A stretch of DNA of 64,000 nucleotides from Caproiciproducens sp. CPB-2 (GCF_036287215.1 NZ_CP142860.1:2232001-2296000); one strand, 5' to 3'; positions 41,413 to 54,829 are shown, counted from the first letter of the stretch. The notes: generated by a model not told the origin, from the letters alone. A program made the numbers and translations.

Positions 41413-42516
41413 TCAGTCCGGAGCCGCCTTTATGCACGCCGCGGAGTAAGCGGCGATCTGCCTCCTGCAGAGGGCGTAAACATCCTCCCTGCGGTAATCC
41501 CGGTACCACTCCACGGTATATTCCAGCGCTTTCTTCAGATTCATACGGGGCTTCCACCCGAGAAACGTCTTCGCTTTGGTGCAGTCAAGGCTCAGCATAG
41601 CGGTCTCATGCAGGGACGTATATTCCGAGCAGTCCACCCATTCCCCGCTTCCCCAGAGCGAGATCAGCTCGTCGGCCAGCCGGCCGACCGGGACAACGGA
41701 GTCCGGATCCGGGCCGAAATTCCATGCCCCCGTGTACCGCGAGCCCTTCTCCGCCATTTGATACGCCAGCAGAAGATAGCCGTAAAGCGGTTCCAGAACA
41801 TGCTGCCACGGCCGGACGGACTCGGGATTGCGGATCATAACGGGGCTGCGGGACTGCAGGGCGCGGATACAGTCGGGAACGAGCCTGTCTTCCGCCCAGT
41901 CCCCTCCCCCGAAGACGTTGCCCGCCCGAGCGGTAGAAACGCATTTTCCGGGGCGGGTACTGAAAAAGGAGCTCCGGTACGCGGCCGCAACAAGCTCCGC
42001 GCAGCCCTTGCTGGCGCTGTACGGATCATATCCGCCCAGCGCGTCCTCTTCCCGGTAGCCCCAGAGCTGCTCCCTGTTTTCATAGCATTTGTCGGACGTA
42101 ACGATCACGCCCGTTTTTACGGTCCGGGAAAGCCGGATGTTTTCCAGCACCTCCACGGTTCCCATGACATTGGTCTCAAACGTTTCGCCCGGGATCTCAT
42201 AGGAACGGCGGACAATGGGCTGCGCGGCAAGGTGAAACACGATTTCCGGCTCGTACAGGTCGAAAATCTGTTTGAGCCTCGCCCCGTCGCGGATGTCCCC
42301 GCGGATATCCACCGTTCTGTGCCGCAGCCCGCAAAGGCTGAAATTGCCGTTTTCCGCCGGGGGATCCAGCGCGTAGCCGACCACCCTTGCGCCCAGCAAA
42401 TACAGCCACAGGCAAAGCCAGGAGCCCTTAAAGCCCGTGTGGCCGGTCACCAACACATTTTTCCCGCGGTAAAAGCCCCCGAACATTCTGCTCAGGTCTA
42501 TTTCCATATCTTCCAT
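41413..42516 (-). CDS. rfbG: CDP-glucose 4,6-dehydratase
   Basis: Short-chain dehydratase of 367 residues converting CDP-glucose to CDP-4-keto-6-deoxyglucose with bound NAD. The Rossmann motif VLVTGHTGFKGSWLCLWLYL is characteristic of RfbG; the catalytic Tyr-Lys pair is in YDPYSASKGCAELVAA, and PFVSTRAGNVFGGGDW-like sequence (STARAGNVFGGGDWAEDRLV) follows. GGGGGAG before the ATG at 42516 supports that start, which overlaps rfbF by 19 bases. It acts directly after RfbF and before RfbH. Confidence 0.95.
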   Translation of the reverse strand: MEDMEIDLSRMFGGFYRGKNVLVTGHTGFKGSWLCLWLYLLGARVVGYALDPPAENGNFSLCGLRHRTVDIRGDIRDGARLKQIFDLYEPEIVFHLAAQPIVRRSYEIPGETFETNVMGTVEVLENIRLSRTVKTGVIVTSDKCYENREQLWGYREEDALGGYDPYSASKGCAELVAAAYRSSFFSTRPGKCVSTARAGNVFGGGDWAEDRLVPDCIRALQSRSPVMIRNPESVRPWQHVLEPLYGYLLLAYQMAEKGSRYTGAWNFGPDPDSVVPVGRLADELISLWGSGEWVDCSEYTSLHETAMLSLDCTKAKTFLGWKPRMNLKKALEYTVEWYRDYRREDVYALCRRQIAAYSAACIKAAPD

Positions 42517-43268
42517 GGCGTCTCCCCCGTTTTCCATAGCATATTGACCCTTTCCACATCCTTGTAAGTATCAATCGCCGTCCAGAAGCCGCCGTGCCTG
42601 TAAACGGCGAGCTCGCGGTCAAGGGCAAGCCTGTGCAGAGGCTCCTGTTCAAAAGCGCAGTCCTCTTCCGGCAGATATGCAAACACCCTGCGGTTCAGGA
42701 CCATATAGCCGCCGTTGATGGTGTCCTCCAATACCGGCTTCTCCTTAAACGCGGTCACGATTCCGTCCCGCGTTTCGATCACCCCAAAGGAGGAGTTCGG
42801 GCTTACGCCGGTCAGAGTCGCGATTTTCCCGCTTTTTTTATGGTAGACATAGAGCCTGCGGATATTGACGTCGCTCAGGCCGTCGCCGTACGTCAGCATG
42901 AAATCTTCATCGTCAATGTATTTCTCGATCTGCTTGATCCGGCCGCCTGTCTGCGTTTCCGCCCCGGTGTCCACAATCGTAACGTTCCAGTCCTCTTCCC
43001 CGGCGGTATGATATTCCACGGCTTCCCGCGGTCCCGTCTTTACGGTGAAATCATTGTTCCGCCACCGCATTTCCATGAAATACCGCTTGATCATATCGCC
43101 TTTGTACCCCACGCACAGGATGAAATCGTTGATTCCGTAATAGGAATAGGTTTTCATAATGTGCCAGATAATCGGATTTTCGCCCACCTCCACCAGGGGC
43201 TTGGGGCGGAATTCCGTCTCCTCCCGCATACGCGTGCCTTTTCCTCCGCAAAGAATGACTGCCTTCAT
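42498..43268 (-). CDS. rfbF: Glucose-1-phosphate cytidylyltransferase
   Basis: Nucleotidyltransferase of 256 residues making CDP-glucose from CTP and glucose-1-phosphate. The N-terminus MKAVILCGGKGTRMREET is the classical activation loop, with PKPLVEVGENPIIWHIMKTY and DFMLTYGDGLSDVNIRRLYV following; the latter Asp residues bind Mg. A GTG three codons upstream is possible, but the ATG at 43268 fits the family. First step of the CDP-sugar pathway and separated by 118 bases from the glycosyltransferase gene upstream. Confidence 0.96.
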   Translation of the reverse strand: MKAVILCGGKGTRMREETEFRPKPLVEVGENPIIWHIMKTYSYYGINDFILCVGYKGDMIKRYFMEMRWRNNDFTVKTGPREAVEYHTAGEEDWNVTIVDTGAETQTGGRIKQIEKYIDDEDFMLTYGDGLSDVNIRRLYVYHKKSGKIATLTGVSPNSSFGVIETRDGIVTAFKEKPVLEDTINGGYMVLNRRVFAYLPEEDCAFEQEPLHRLALDRELAVYRHGGFWTAIDTYKDVERVNMLWKTGETPWKIWK

Positions 43269-43386
43269 AACCCGCACCCGTCTTTCTGTGCAAAACTGCG
43301 GTTTTCCTTCGTTGATGCCCTGTTTTATTTATATATGCGAATATTGGAGCGTTTACCACTGCTGAAAAGCTGTCCCCGCGCCCCTT

Positions 43387-44475
43387 TTAATGATTTGCTT
43401 TCAGCTCGATCAGCCTGAGGTTGTTTTGCAGCCTTTCGTCCTTGGGGCTGAACGCCAGCGCCGCCTTTGCGTGGGCAAGGGATTCCCCGTACATGCCGAG
43501 CCGGTAACAGGCGATCGCGCACAGGTCATCCGGCGTATAATCCCACGCGTATCCCATGTTGACATAGACCATGGACTTCTGCCTGATCTTGAGCGCTTCC
43601 GCCGCCATATAGTACGCCATGGGCCAGTTTGACGTCTGATAGGCCATTTGGGCGCACTCCACATAGGGTTCGCGCATATAAGGCGCTTCCGCGATGGCGC
43701 GGCAATACCAGCTGAAAGCCTCCGTCAGATCGGAAAGCCGGAAGCAGGATTTTGCGATCCAGCGCATGGACGCGCACCGTTCTTCCTTCCAGACGGAGGA
43801 CGGCAGCGCCAGATGCCGTTTTAATTCCGCGATGCATTCTTTCCACATGCCCTTGTACATATATTCCCGTCCAAGGTAATACGCCACGCGGTCGTCCTGA
43901 GGCGTTTCCTTCGCCGCAAGCTCCAGCAGAGGCAGATAGGACCCCCTGGATTTTGCGGCGTCCGGGTAGTGATTCAGCTCCATTCCGGTAATGTAGATGA
44001 TTTTTTCCGGCCCGGCGCCGACATATTTCAGGCACTCGTGAACGGGATAAGCCCATTGATAGCTGTGCCTGTCATGGATTTTGAAGTAGCTGAACTGCAC
44101 GTCGGGCGTACCGTCCTCTTTCAGGCTCCAGTTGTAAAGGTATTTTCCCATGGTGGTGCCGGGCTGCCACGATTTTTCCACACAGTCGCGCCATCCCTTG
44201 GTAAATACTTCGTCAAGATCGGTGCATACGCAGATATCGGCGTCCTCGGGAACATGGCCGAGGGACAGGTTCCGTGCCACGTCGAACCGCCACGGCTTTA
44301 TTTCTTCCGTGCAGACCACCGCGCCGCGCTCCCTCAATTTTTCAACGGTGCCGTCGGTGGAGCCCGTGTCCGTCACAACGATCACGTCCGCCTCCCCCAT
44401 GGAATCCATCCAGCGGTCGACAAACTTTTCCTCATTCTTACAGATCGCATACACGCAAATTCGATACTTTTTCAA
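43387..44475 (-). CDS. Family 2 glycosyltransferase with C-terminal TPR-like region (copy 2)
   Basis: A 362-residue protein: an N-terminal GT2 domain (1-about 180; RICVYAICKNEEKFVDRWMD, VTDTGSTDGTVEKLRERGA, and DxD in CTDLDEVFTKGW) and a helical tetratricopeptide-like C-terminal half. It is clearly a tandem duplicate of the neighbour at 44485-45594. Closest themes are SunS-like or TPR-GT2 enzymes that glycosylate peptides or proteins. Its place next to Thr-rich collagen-like proteins makes these a candidate acceptor. Last of the two before the rfb genes. Confidence 0.88.
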   Translation of the reverse strand: MKKYRICVYAICKNEEKFVDRWMDSMGEADVIVVTDTGSTDGTVEKLRERGAVVCTEEIKPWRFDVARNLSLGHVPEDADICVCTDLDEVFTKGWRDCVEKSWQPGTTMGKYLYNWSLKEDGTPDVQFSYFKIHDRHSYQWAYPVHECLKYVGAGPEKIIYITGMELNHYPDAAKSRGSYLPLLELAAKETPQDDRVAYYLGREYMYKGMWKECIAELKRHLALPSSVWKEERCASMRWIAKSCFRLSDLTEAFSWYCRAIAEAPYMREPYVECAQMAYQTSNWPMAYYMAAEALKIRQKSMVYVNMGYAWDYTPDDLCAIACYRLGMYGESLAHAKAALAFSPKDERLQNNLRLIELKANH

Positions 44476-44484
44476 AAGATCACC

Positions 44485-45594
44485 TCAAACCTTCGGGTCC
44501 GGCTGCGCATCGGGAAGCTTCAGCTTAATCAGTTCCAGGTTCTTTTTCAGGCGCTCGTCGTCCGGCTGCAGTTCGCACGCCCGGGTAGCATAATCGCAGG
44601 ATAACCGGTACAGTCCCAGCCGGTAGGCGCTGATCGCCCCAAGGTCGTACAGCGAATACCCCCACGCGGCCGGCTCAAACAGATAGCTGCCCGATTTTTC
44701 CGTGATTTTCAGCGCCTCGCTGACCATGAAAAAGACAAGGGGCCAGTCATTCATCCGGTACCCGAGCTGGGCCATCTGGTGATAGGGCTCCCGAATCGTC
44801 GGGCATTCGGCAATCGCCCTGAACAGCCACAGGCGGGCCGCATTTTTATCTTCCTTTCCCTGATAACTGCTTGCGATAAAGCGCATGGCGGCGCACCGCT
44901 CCTCGTTCCAGAGAGCGGTGGGCATCTTCAGGTAATTGCTCAATGTTTCGATGCTTTTATCAAGCATTCCCTTATACATGTATTCCCGGCCAAGCCAGAA
45001 AGCGACCCGGTCGTCCTGAGGATTCTCCTTAGCGGACAGCTCAAGCAGGGGCAGGTACTGGCTTCTGGGTTTACTGGTATCCGGATAGTGGTTAAGCACC
45101 AGGCCGGGGATCCAAACCGTTCTGTCCGGATCCTCGCCGCTGTAGGCCAGAATCTCATGGACCGGATGCACCCAACGGAAGCCGTGCCGCCGGTGAATTT
45201 TCTCCATTGTGAACTGCTTGCCGTATGTCCCGTCGCTGTTGTGGCTCCAAGTAAACAGATACCTTGCGCGTGTATAGATGGGAAGCCAGGCGTTTTCCAG
45301 CTTCTCCCTCCATCCTGCTTCAAATACTTCATCCAGATCATTGGAAACGCAGATATCCACGTCCTCAGGGATATGGTCCATGGCCAGATTTCTCGCCGCG
45401 TCGAATCGCCAGGGGCTGATGGTTTCCACGTAGACGGCGGCCCCTCTTTCGCGGAGTTTTTCCACCGTTCTGTCCGTGGAACCCGTATCCGTTACAACCA
45501 CCAGGTCCGCCTCGCTGACCGCGTCCATCCAGCGGTCGACGAATTTTTCCTCGTTTTTTGTAATGGCATAAACACAGATTTTATACCGGTTCAA
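44485..45594 (-). CDS. Family 2 glycosyltransferase with C-terminal TPR-like region (copy 1)
   Basis: A 369-residue paralogue of the following gene with the same layout: KICVYAITKNEEKFVDRWMD, VTDTGSTDRTVEKLRERGA, metal site SNDLDEVFEAGW, then LNHYPDTSKPRSQYLPLLEL and a TPR-like tail. The copies have diverged most in the C-terminal part, suggesting different acceptors or different steps on one glycan. It begins 93 bases after the last collagen-like gene, with a terminator-like hairpin between. The 9-base gap to copy 2 shows co-transcription. Confidence 0.88.
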   Translation of the reverse strand: MNRYKICVYAITKNEEKFVDRWMDAVSEADLVVVTDTGSTDRTVEKLRERGAAVYVETISPWRFDAARNLAMDHIPEDVDICVSNDLDEVFEAGWREKLENAWLPIYTRARYLFTWSHNSDGTYGKQFTMEKIHRRHGFRWVHPVHEILAYSGEDPDRTVWIPGLVLNHYPDTSKPRSQYLPLLELSAKENPQDDRVAFWLGREYMYKGMLDKSIETLSNYLKMPTALWNEERCAAMRFIASSYQGKEDKNAARLWLFRAIAECPTIREPYHQMAQLGYRMNDWPLVFFMVSEALKITEKSGSYLFEPAAWGYSLYDLGAISAYRLGLYRLSCDYATRACELQPDDERLKKNLELIKLKLPDAQPDPKV

Positions 45595-45624
45595 TTTCGC
45601 ACCCTCTTCTCAGTAATTATGTAA

Positions 45625-45659
45625 ATCGTTTGGTCCCCCTTTCGGAGAGGCCAAACGAT
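45625..45659 (-). terminator. Hairpin between collagen-like gene and glycosyltransferases
   Basis: Arms ATCGTTTGG / CCAAACGAT with a partly paired inner region, downstream of the collagen-like stop. The T tract on the minus strand is weak, so read-through into the glycosyltransferases is possible. Confidence 0.55.
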
Positions 45660-45687
45660 CATAATATTATTTTTTTGTGAGATGCAT

Positions 45688-47337
<1,650 letters not shown>

Positions 47338-47374
47338 TTAAAATCCTCCAATACTATCTTGCTCAATGAGGTAT

Positions 47375-47505
47375 TCTTTACAGATTTACCTCTGTGATAA
47401 CTGCCTGAACAGGGCCGCCAAACCGAAGGTTACCCAGTGGCATTGGTAAGCGTAATAGCGCCTGTGACCGCTCCCACGGTTACTAAAACAATCACACTGG
47501 CTCCG
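47375..47505 (-). pseudogene. Remnant of a collagen-like gene C-terminus
   Basis: This non-coding stretch matches, base for base over long runs, the 3' end of the intact gene at 49963: compare TTACCTCTGTGATAAC (47386-47401) and GACTGCTCCCACGGTTAC-like sequence (near 47468-47486) with the corresponding bases at about 49972 and 50058. It has lost the reading frame through small deletions. It marks an old duplication of a two-gene unit followed by decay. Confidence 0.65.
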
Positions 47506-47611
47506 TTCGGCAGCCATACCTACACTGCCAAGAAACTATGCCTGAATTTCCAGAAAAGCGACAGCGGACCAGGGACCTTCAGACCCGTGGGGTCGTTTAC
47601 ATTGGAAAACT

Positions 47612-47647
47612 GTACGAGAACATGCCCGAAAGGGCATGCTCCCGTAC
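47612..47647 (-). terminator. Terminator of collagen-like gene 2
   Basis: Long stem GTACGGGAGCATGCCC / GGGCATGTTCTCGTAC with a TTTC loop on the minus strand, followed by AGTTTTCC, 8 bases beyond the gene's stop. Confidence 0.75.
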
Positions 47648-47655
47648 AAAGGGAA

Positions 47656-49923
<2,268 letters not shown>

Positions 49924-49962
49924 TTAAAATCCTCCAATGCTATCTTGCACAACGAGGCATCT

Positions 49963-51141
<1,179 letters not shown>

Positions 51142-51191
51142 TCAAATTTGTTTACGAATATTAGCATGAACAAACACTTTACGCTTTTTAA

Positions 51192-51218
51192 TATAATATG
51201 TGGTGACCCGCGAAAAGT
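51192..51218 (-). promoter_or_regulatory. Sigma-K-like promoter of the collagen genes
   Basis: On the minus strand: AC (51217-51218), a 16-base gap, then CATATTATA (51192-51200), a full match to the sigma-K -10 consensus CATANNNTA with the short -35 AC at standard spacing. Start of transcription would be about 60 bases before the first collagen-like gene. Confidence 0.7.
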
Positions 51219-51280
51219 GCAGTATACGCCTGTGTAATGGGAGCGGGCACACCCAGGGATCACATGGATTTTCAGAACAT

Positions 51281-51304
51281 CCTTCCGGCCATCCGGCCGG
51301 AAGG
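51281..51304 (-). terminator. Hairpin after the small membrane protein gene
   Basis: CCTTCCGGCC / GGCCGGAAGG with a four-base loop, 33 bases beyond the stop of the upstream gene; T tract is poor. Confidence 0.5.
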
Positions 51305-51336
51305 ACATTCCTTTCCACAGCGGAACGTTACTTCAT

Positions 51337-51627
51337 CTATTTGTTTTCTTTGGTCCCGGTGGCCCTTAATACAGCGGAATACGCCCCATTGGCACTAAGG
51401 GCAATGATGACCGCGTTAAACGGTATCAATGCGCCCGACGACCATGTCAGCGCGCCGGTAAAATACGTTGCCCCCAGTAAAAGGATTATCGCAACGAAAT
51501 AGGACACCCACTGGGTGGCAATGTTTTTAAAAAACGATGCGCTCTTCACGAACTGGGTAATCACCGCAGTCGCGGCGGCGCATCCTGCAAAGGTAGCCAG
51601 CGTTTCCCAGGTAAAAAAATTATTCAT
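51337..51627 (-). CDS. Small three-helix membrane protein
   Basis: A 96-residue protein starting MNNFFTWETLATFAGCA, with three hydrophobic segments (about 8-28, 40-60, 65-90). AGGAGG seven bases before the ATG at 51627 rules out the longer frame from 51744. Size and layout recall small holin-like or phage-holin superfamily proteins, but no sequence family is clear to me. It is in its own transcript between the CAP gene and the collagen cluster. Function unknown. Confidence 0.6.
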   Translation of the reverse strand: MNNFFTWETLATFAGCAAATAVITQFVKSASFFKNIATQWVSYFVAIILLLGATYFTGALTWSSGALIPFNAVIIALSANGAYSAVLRATGTKENK

Positions 51628-51752
51628 ACTCATTCCTCCTGCTGAAGACCTTTCCAACAGCCCTCTGGTCATTGTCCAGGCCTCCAGTAAACACTTTATG
51701 ACACTGCTCTCCATCTTGTTCCAACGTTTTCTGACACGTTCCATGACGGCAA

Positions 51753-51786
51753 AAAAAGAAGGCCGCCGATAAACGGCTGCCTTCTT
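51753..51786 (-). terminator. Terminator of the CAP-domain gene
   Basis: AAGGC-GCCG / CGGC-GCCTT hairpin with ATAAA loop, followed on the minus strand by seven T; about 30 bases beyond the CAP gene stop. Confidence 0.8.
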
Positions 51787-51814
51787 TCACATCATTTGAA
51801 AGGAATTGAGATTT

Positions 51815-52795
51815 TTAACCGATGAACTGCTGGGTCCAGTAATAACGGCCCTGTGCGTTCTGGGCAATGCCCACGCCAATCTGGGTAAAGGAAGCATTCA
51901 GGATGTTTGCTCTGTGTCCGGGAGAATTCATCCAGCCCTGCATAACCTGCTGCGGGGATGTCTGGCCCATGGCGATGTTTTCGCCGGCGGCCCTGTAGCT
52001 GATCCCATACTGCTTCATCATATCAAACGGAGAACCGTAGGTAGGAGACTGATGGTCAAAATAGTTCAGTTTCGCCATGTCCTGCGACTTTAAGGTCGCG
52101 GTCTTTGTCAGAGAGGAATTGACGGTAAGGGGCTTGAGTCCGTTTGCGGCCCTTTCCTGATTGACAAGCTGAACTACCTGATTCTGGAAGGAAGCATAGC
52201 TTCCGCCCGTAGTGGACGGTGTGCTGGAAGTGCCGCCCTGAGAACTGGAACTCGGCTTGGAACTGGAACTCGGCTTGGAGCTTGCGCTCGGTTTTGAACT
52301 GGAGCTCGGCTTAGAGCTTGCGTTCGTATTGGGGCAGGTGTATGTTTTTCCGCCAATCGTGATCTGATATTTGTTTCCGTTGGAGGAATTGGTCAGACAG
52401 TTGGAATTGACTGTGCAGGTGGTGCCTGCTTTGCAGTTGGAGTTGTTGATGCAGCCGTTTGCCGTGCTGCAGATCTGGTTGCTGGCACAGCTGTTGCCAA
52501 CCTTGCAGTTGGTGGAATCGGTTCCCGCCATGGTTCCGTTGGAAGCGGAAGTTTTGGGGCAAACGCTGGATGTACCGGATTTAACGATATCGGCAACGGT
52601 GTTGCCTGTTTCCTGTGTGTCCGCCGCCGGTGCTTCGCTGGTTACTTCCACGGCTTCCGCCTGAGAATCGACAGAAACGGTACTTGTGGTGGTGCTTTCG
52701 CTTGGTGCAGCCGCGGTATCGCCGCTGTTTACAATCGCGCCGGCCGTACCTGACATCAGCACACATGCAATTAACGCAAGTATTTTCGTTTTCAT
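51815..52795 (-). CDS. Secreted CAP-domain protein (YkwD-like) with Cys-rich segment
   Basis: Secreted protein of 326 residues. A signal peptide (ILALIACVLMSGTAGAIV) is followed by an acidic linker, a Cys-rich stretch (about 78-155; KVGNSCASNQICSTANGCIN with about ten Cys), a Ser-Lys-Pro linker (about 160-185) and a CAP/SCP domain (about 205-326) with LVNQERAANGLKPLT, AGENIAMGQTSPQQVMQGW and NSPGHRANILN, including the conserved His and Glu. Role likely at the cell surface or cell wall; catalytic function of bacterial CAP domains is unproven. A WalR-like box lies upstream. Confidence 0.88.
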   Translation of the reverse strand: MKTKILALIACVLMSGTAGAIVNSGDTAAAPSESTTTSTVSVDSQAEAVEVTSEAPAADTQETGNTVADIVKSGTSSVCPKTSASNGTMAGTDSTNCKVGNSCASNQICSTANGCINNSNCKAGTTCTVNSNCLTNSSNGNKYQITIGGKTYTCPNTNASSKPSSSSKPSASSKPSSSSKPSSSSQGGTSSTPSTTGGSYASFQNQVVQLVNQERAANGLKPLTVNSSLTKTATLKSQDMAKLNYFDHQSPTYGSPFDMMKQYGISYRAAGENIAMGQTSPQQVMQGWMNSPGHRANILNASFTQIGVGIAQNAQGRYYWTQQFIG

Positions 52796-52830
52796 GTATT
52801 ATCTCCTTTTCATGCTTCTCGATTTTGAAT

Positions 52831-52847
52831 TGTTACAGGTTTGTAAC
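52831..52847 (+). promoter_or_regulatory. WalR-like box upstream of the CAP gene
   Basis: TGTTAC-AGGTT-TGTAAC, two TGTWAH half-sites separated by five bases, a full match to the WalR consensus, 36 bases upstream of the CAP start codon. The same bases also form the palindrome GTTACA/TGTAAC. Confidence 0.6.
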
Positions 52848-52942
52848 TTTTCTTGCACTTATCGTAACACCAATGCATGAAGAAAACAATACTGAAAATT
52901 ATGTAAACTAATGAAGATACTGGAAAAATTATGAATTCGAAA

Positions 52943-54829
52943 TTAATGATTTAATCTTCTGATAATATCGTACGCCTTGTCTTCATTCCTGACAAAGCCT
53001 TGAACCGTCGTATCGATCCCGCTGTAGTCGCTGAAGTCCACAAAGGCGCCGCTGAGCTTTTCCGCAAGCGCCGCGGGCATGTCCTTTCTGGCAGCCAGGG
53101 CATCCTTCGGAATTTCCTCCGTACGGGCGACAATGATCAGCTCGTCCGTGAAAAGCCCGTCGGCACGCGCCTGATTGTAAACCTCGTCGTAGGTCGCGCC
53201 CGCGTCCACCTCCCCGGCCAGAACGGCGTTGACAACATTATTGTGGTTGCCCAAAAAGACGACCTTTTCAAAAATGGTGTCCGGGTCCATATGGTTCTGC
53301 TTCATCATATCGCGGGCGTACAGATACCCCGACGCGCTTTTTTCATCGACATAGGCAAAGGTCTTTCCCTTTAAGTCATTGAGGGAATGCACCCTGCCGT
53401 CCTTGCGGGCCACAACGTACCCGTTGTAGGAGCAGCGGCCCTGGACCTTCGGCGTAACCAGCACATTCGCCCCGCATTTTTCATGCGCGTTGACATACGC
53501 GAACGGAGAAAACCAGCCGACGTCGATGATGCCCTTCTCCACGCTTTCACTGAGCGCGTCGTAGCTTCTGACGATCAGGGTGCGGCATTTCAGCCCCACG
53601 CTGGCGCATACCCGCTCGAGGATGGGCACATAGGTTTTCCGGATACGGTCGGGCTCGACGAAAGGATTGACGCCGAAGATGATCTCGTCCTGCTTTTTGA
53701 AAGCCATGGCATCCTGCTGCAGCATTTCCGCGGTTTCGCCGATCTTGTTGCAAAAGGAAAGGATCGTTTCGTTTTTCTTCTGCTGGACATTTACCATCTC
53801 AATGGCGGAGCAGGAAACATCGTGGGTCTTTTGTACCGCCTCCGCGACATTTTCCACTGCTTTTTCAATTTCAGCCGCCGTATTCTTCTGCATCAGCGAC
53901 TCCTGGGTAAGTCCGGAAATCGCGTTCTGAACATCCTTCAGGATCGAATTGATTTCCTGAATGATCTGAGACGATTCCGTGACAATGCCGTCCACATTTT
54001 TCATCTTGCCGCCGATTTCGGTCATGGCCGTGTTGGATGTCTGTATTTTATCGACAATATTTCTGACCACGCCTTCAATAACGGAGATCGCGTCGTCCGT
54101 CTGCACCGCGAGCCGCCGGATTTCCCCGGCAACAACGGAGAATCCCTTGCCGGCCTCCCCCGCCCGCGCGGCCTCTATGGCGGCATTCAGCGCCAGAAGA
54201 TTGGTCTGGCTGGATATCTTTCTGATATAGTCCACAATTTCATTGATTTTCGCAGAGGATTCCCGAAGCTCCAGGTTGCTGTCGGAAGCGACCTTGATGA
54301 CCGACGTAAGGTCGAGGATGAAGCTCCCGATGCTTCGGATGGTCCGCTCATTTTTGTTCAGCATTTCGATGGAGGTTTTGGAATGATCCTCGATTTTTAT
54401 GATCCCGGAATTCAGATTGGTACATGCTCCGGCAAGCTCATTGATGCTTGCATTGATTTCTTCCGAACTGGCCGCATTCTGTTCGCTGAGCTTTTCAATT
54501 TCATAAGAAATCTTTGCAACCTTTTCAAAGGTTTTCATGTTGTCCTTGGAAAGCCAGATCAGCTGCTGGGAGTCAAAGCCCATGGTTTCCGCGACCTGAA
54601 AAAGCCGTTCTCCCAGGTCGTCCTGTCCATGGTCCTTCTGCTTTACGGGGTGGGGTTCCCCTCCGTTTTTTCCAAACAGGGCGTCGGCGGCAATTAGAAT
54701 CAGGATGCTCCCGATCACGGAATAGAAAAAGCCGCCCACCCCGTGGAATTGGAACAAAAGTCCTGCCGTCTGAAGAATGAGGATTGCAATTGCAGAAATT
54801 AAAACAGACCGTTTCGATGTAAAATTCAT
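52943..54829 (-). CDS. Methyl-accepting receptor fused to a PhnD-like solute-binding domain
   Basis: A 628-residue hybrid. Two membrane helices lie close together at the N-terminus (about 7-48) with almost no extracellular loop, then a methyl-accepting signalling domain (about 60-345, hairpin tip region AGEAGKGFSVVAGEIRRLAV) and, from about 375, a type-2 periplasmic-binding fold of the PhnD/PtxB group (KGIIDVGWFSPFAYVNAHEK, LNDLKGKTFAYVDEKSASGY, AGEVDAGATYDEVYNQ). This topology puts the ligand domain in the cytoplasm. Such fusions may sense an internal phosphonate, phosphite or similar anion. No other chemotaxis gene is near. Confidence 0.9.
   Translation of the reverse strand: MNFTSKRSVLISAIAILILQTAGLLFQFHGVGGFFYSVIGSILILIAADALFGKNGGEPHPVKQKDHGQDDLGERLFQVAETMGFDSQQLIWLSKDNMKTFEKVAKISYEIEKLSEQNAASSEEINASINELAGACTNLNSGIIKIEDHSKTSIEMLNKNERTIRSIGSFILDLTSVIKVASDSNLELRESSAKINEIVDYIRKISSQTNLLALNAAIEAARAGEAGKGFSVVAGEIRRLAVQTDDAISVIEGVVRNIVDKIQTSNTAMTEIGGKMKNVDGIVTESSQIIQEINSILKDVQNAISGLTQESLMQKNTAAEIEKAVENVAEAVQKTHDVSCSAIEMVNVQQKKNETILSFCNKIGETAEMLQQDAMAFKKQDEIIFGVNPFVEPDRIRKTYVPILERVCASVGLKCRTLIVRSYDALSESVEKGIIDVGWFSPFAYVNAHEKCGANVLVTPKVQGRCSYNGYVVARKDGRVHSLNDLKGKTFAYVDEKSASGYLYARDMMKQNHMDPDTIFEKVVFLGNHNNVVNAVLAGEVDAGATYDEVYNQARADGLFTDELIIVARTEEIPKDALAARKDMPAALAEKLSGAFVDFSDYSGIDTTVQGFVRNEDKAYDIIRRLNH

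Noticed and set aside
39958-42567. An 869-residue plus-strand open frame
   Set aside because: Antisense to the ThDP enzyme and RfbG, which are clear family members on the minus strand; GC-rich third positions keep the complement open.
43278-43386. Sigma-K-like promoter before rfbF (GCATATATAAAT)
   Set aside because: Resembles CATANNNTA but misses the final TA and lacks AC at the right distance, so the evidence is too weak to list.
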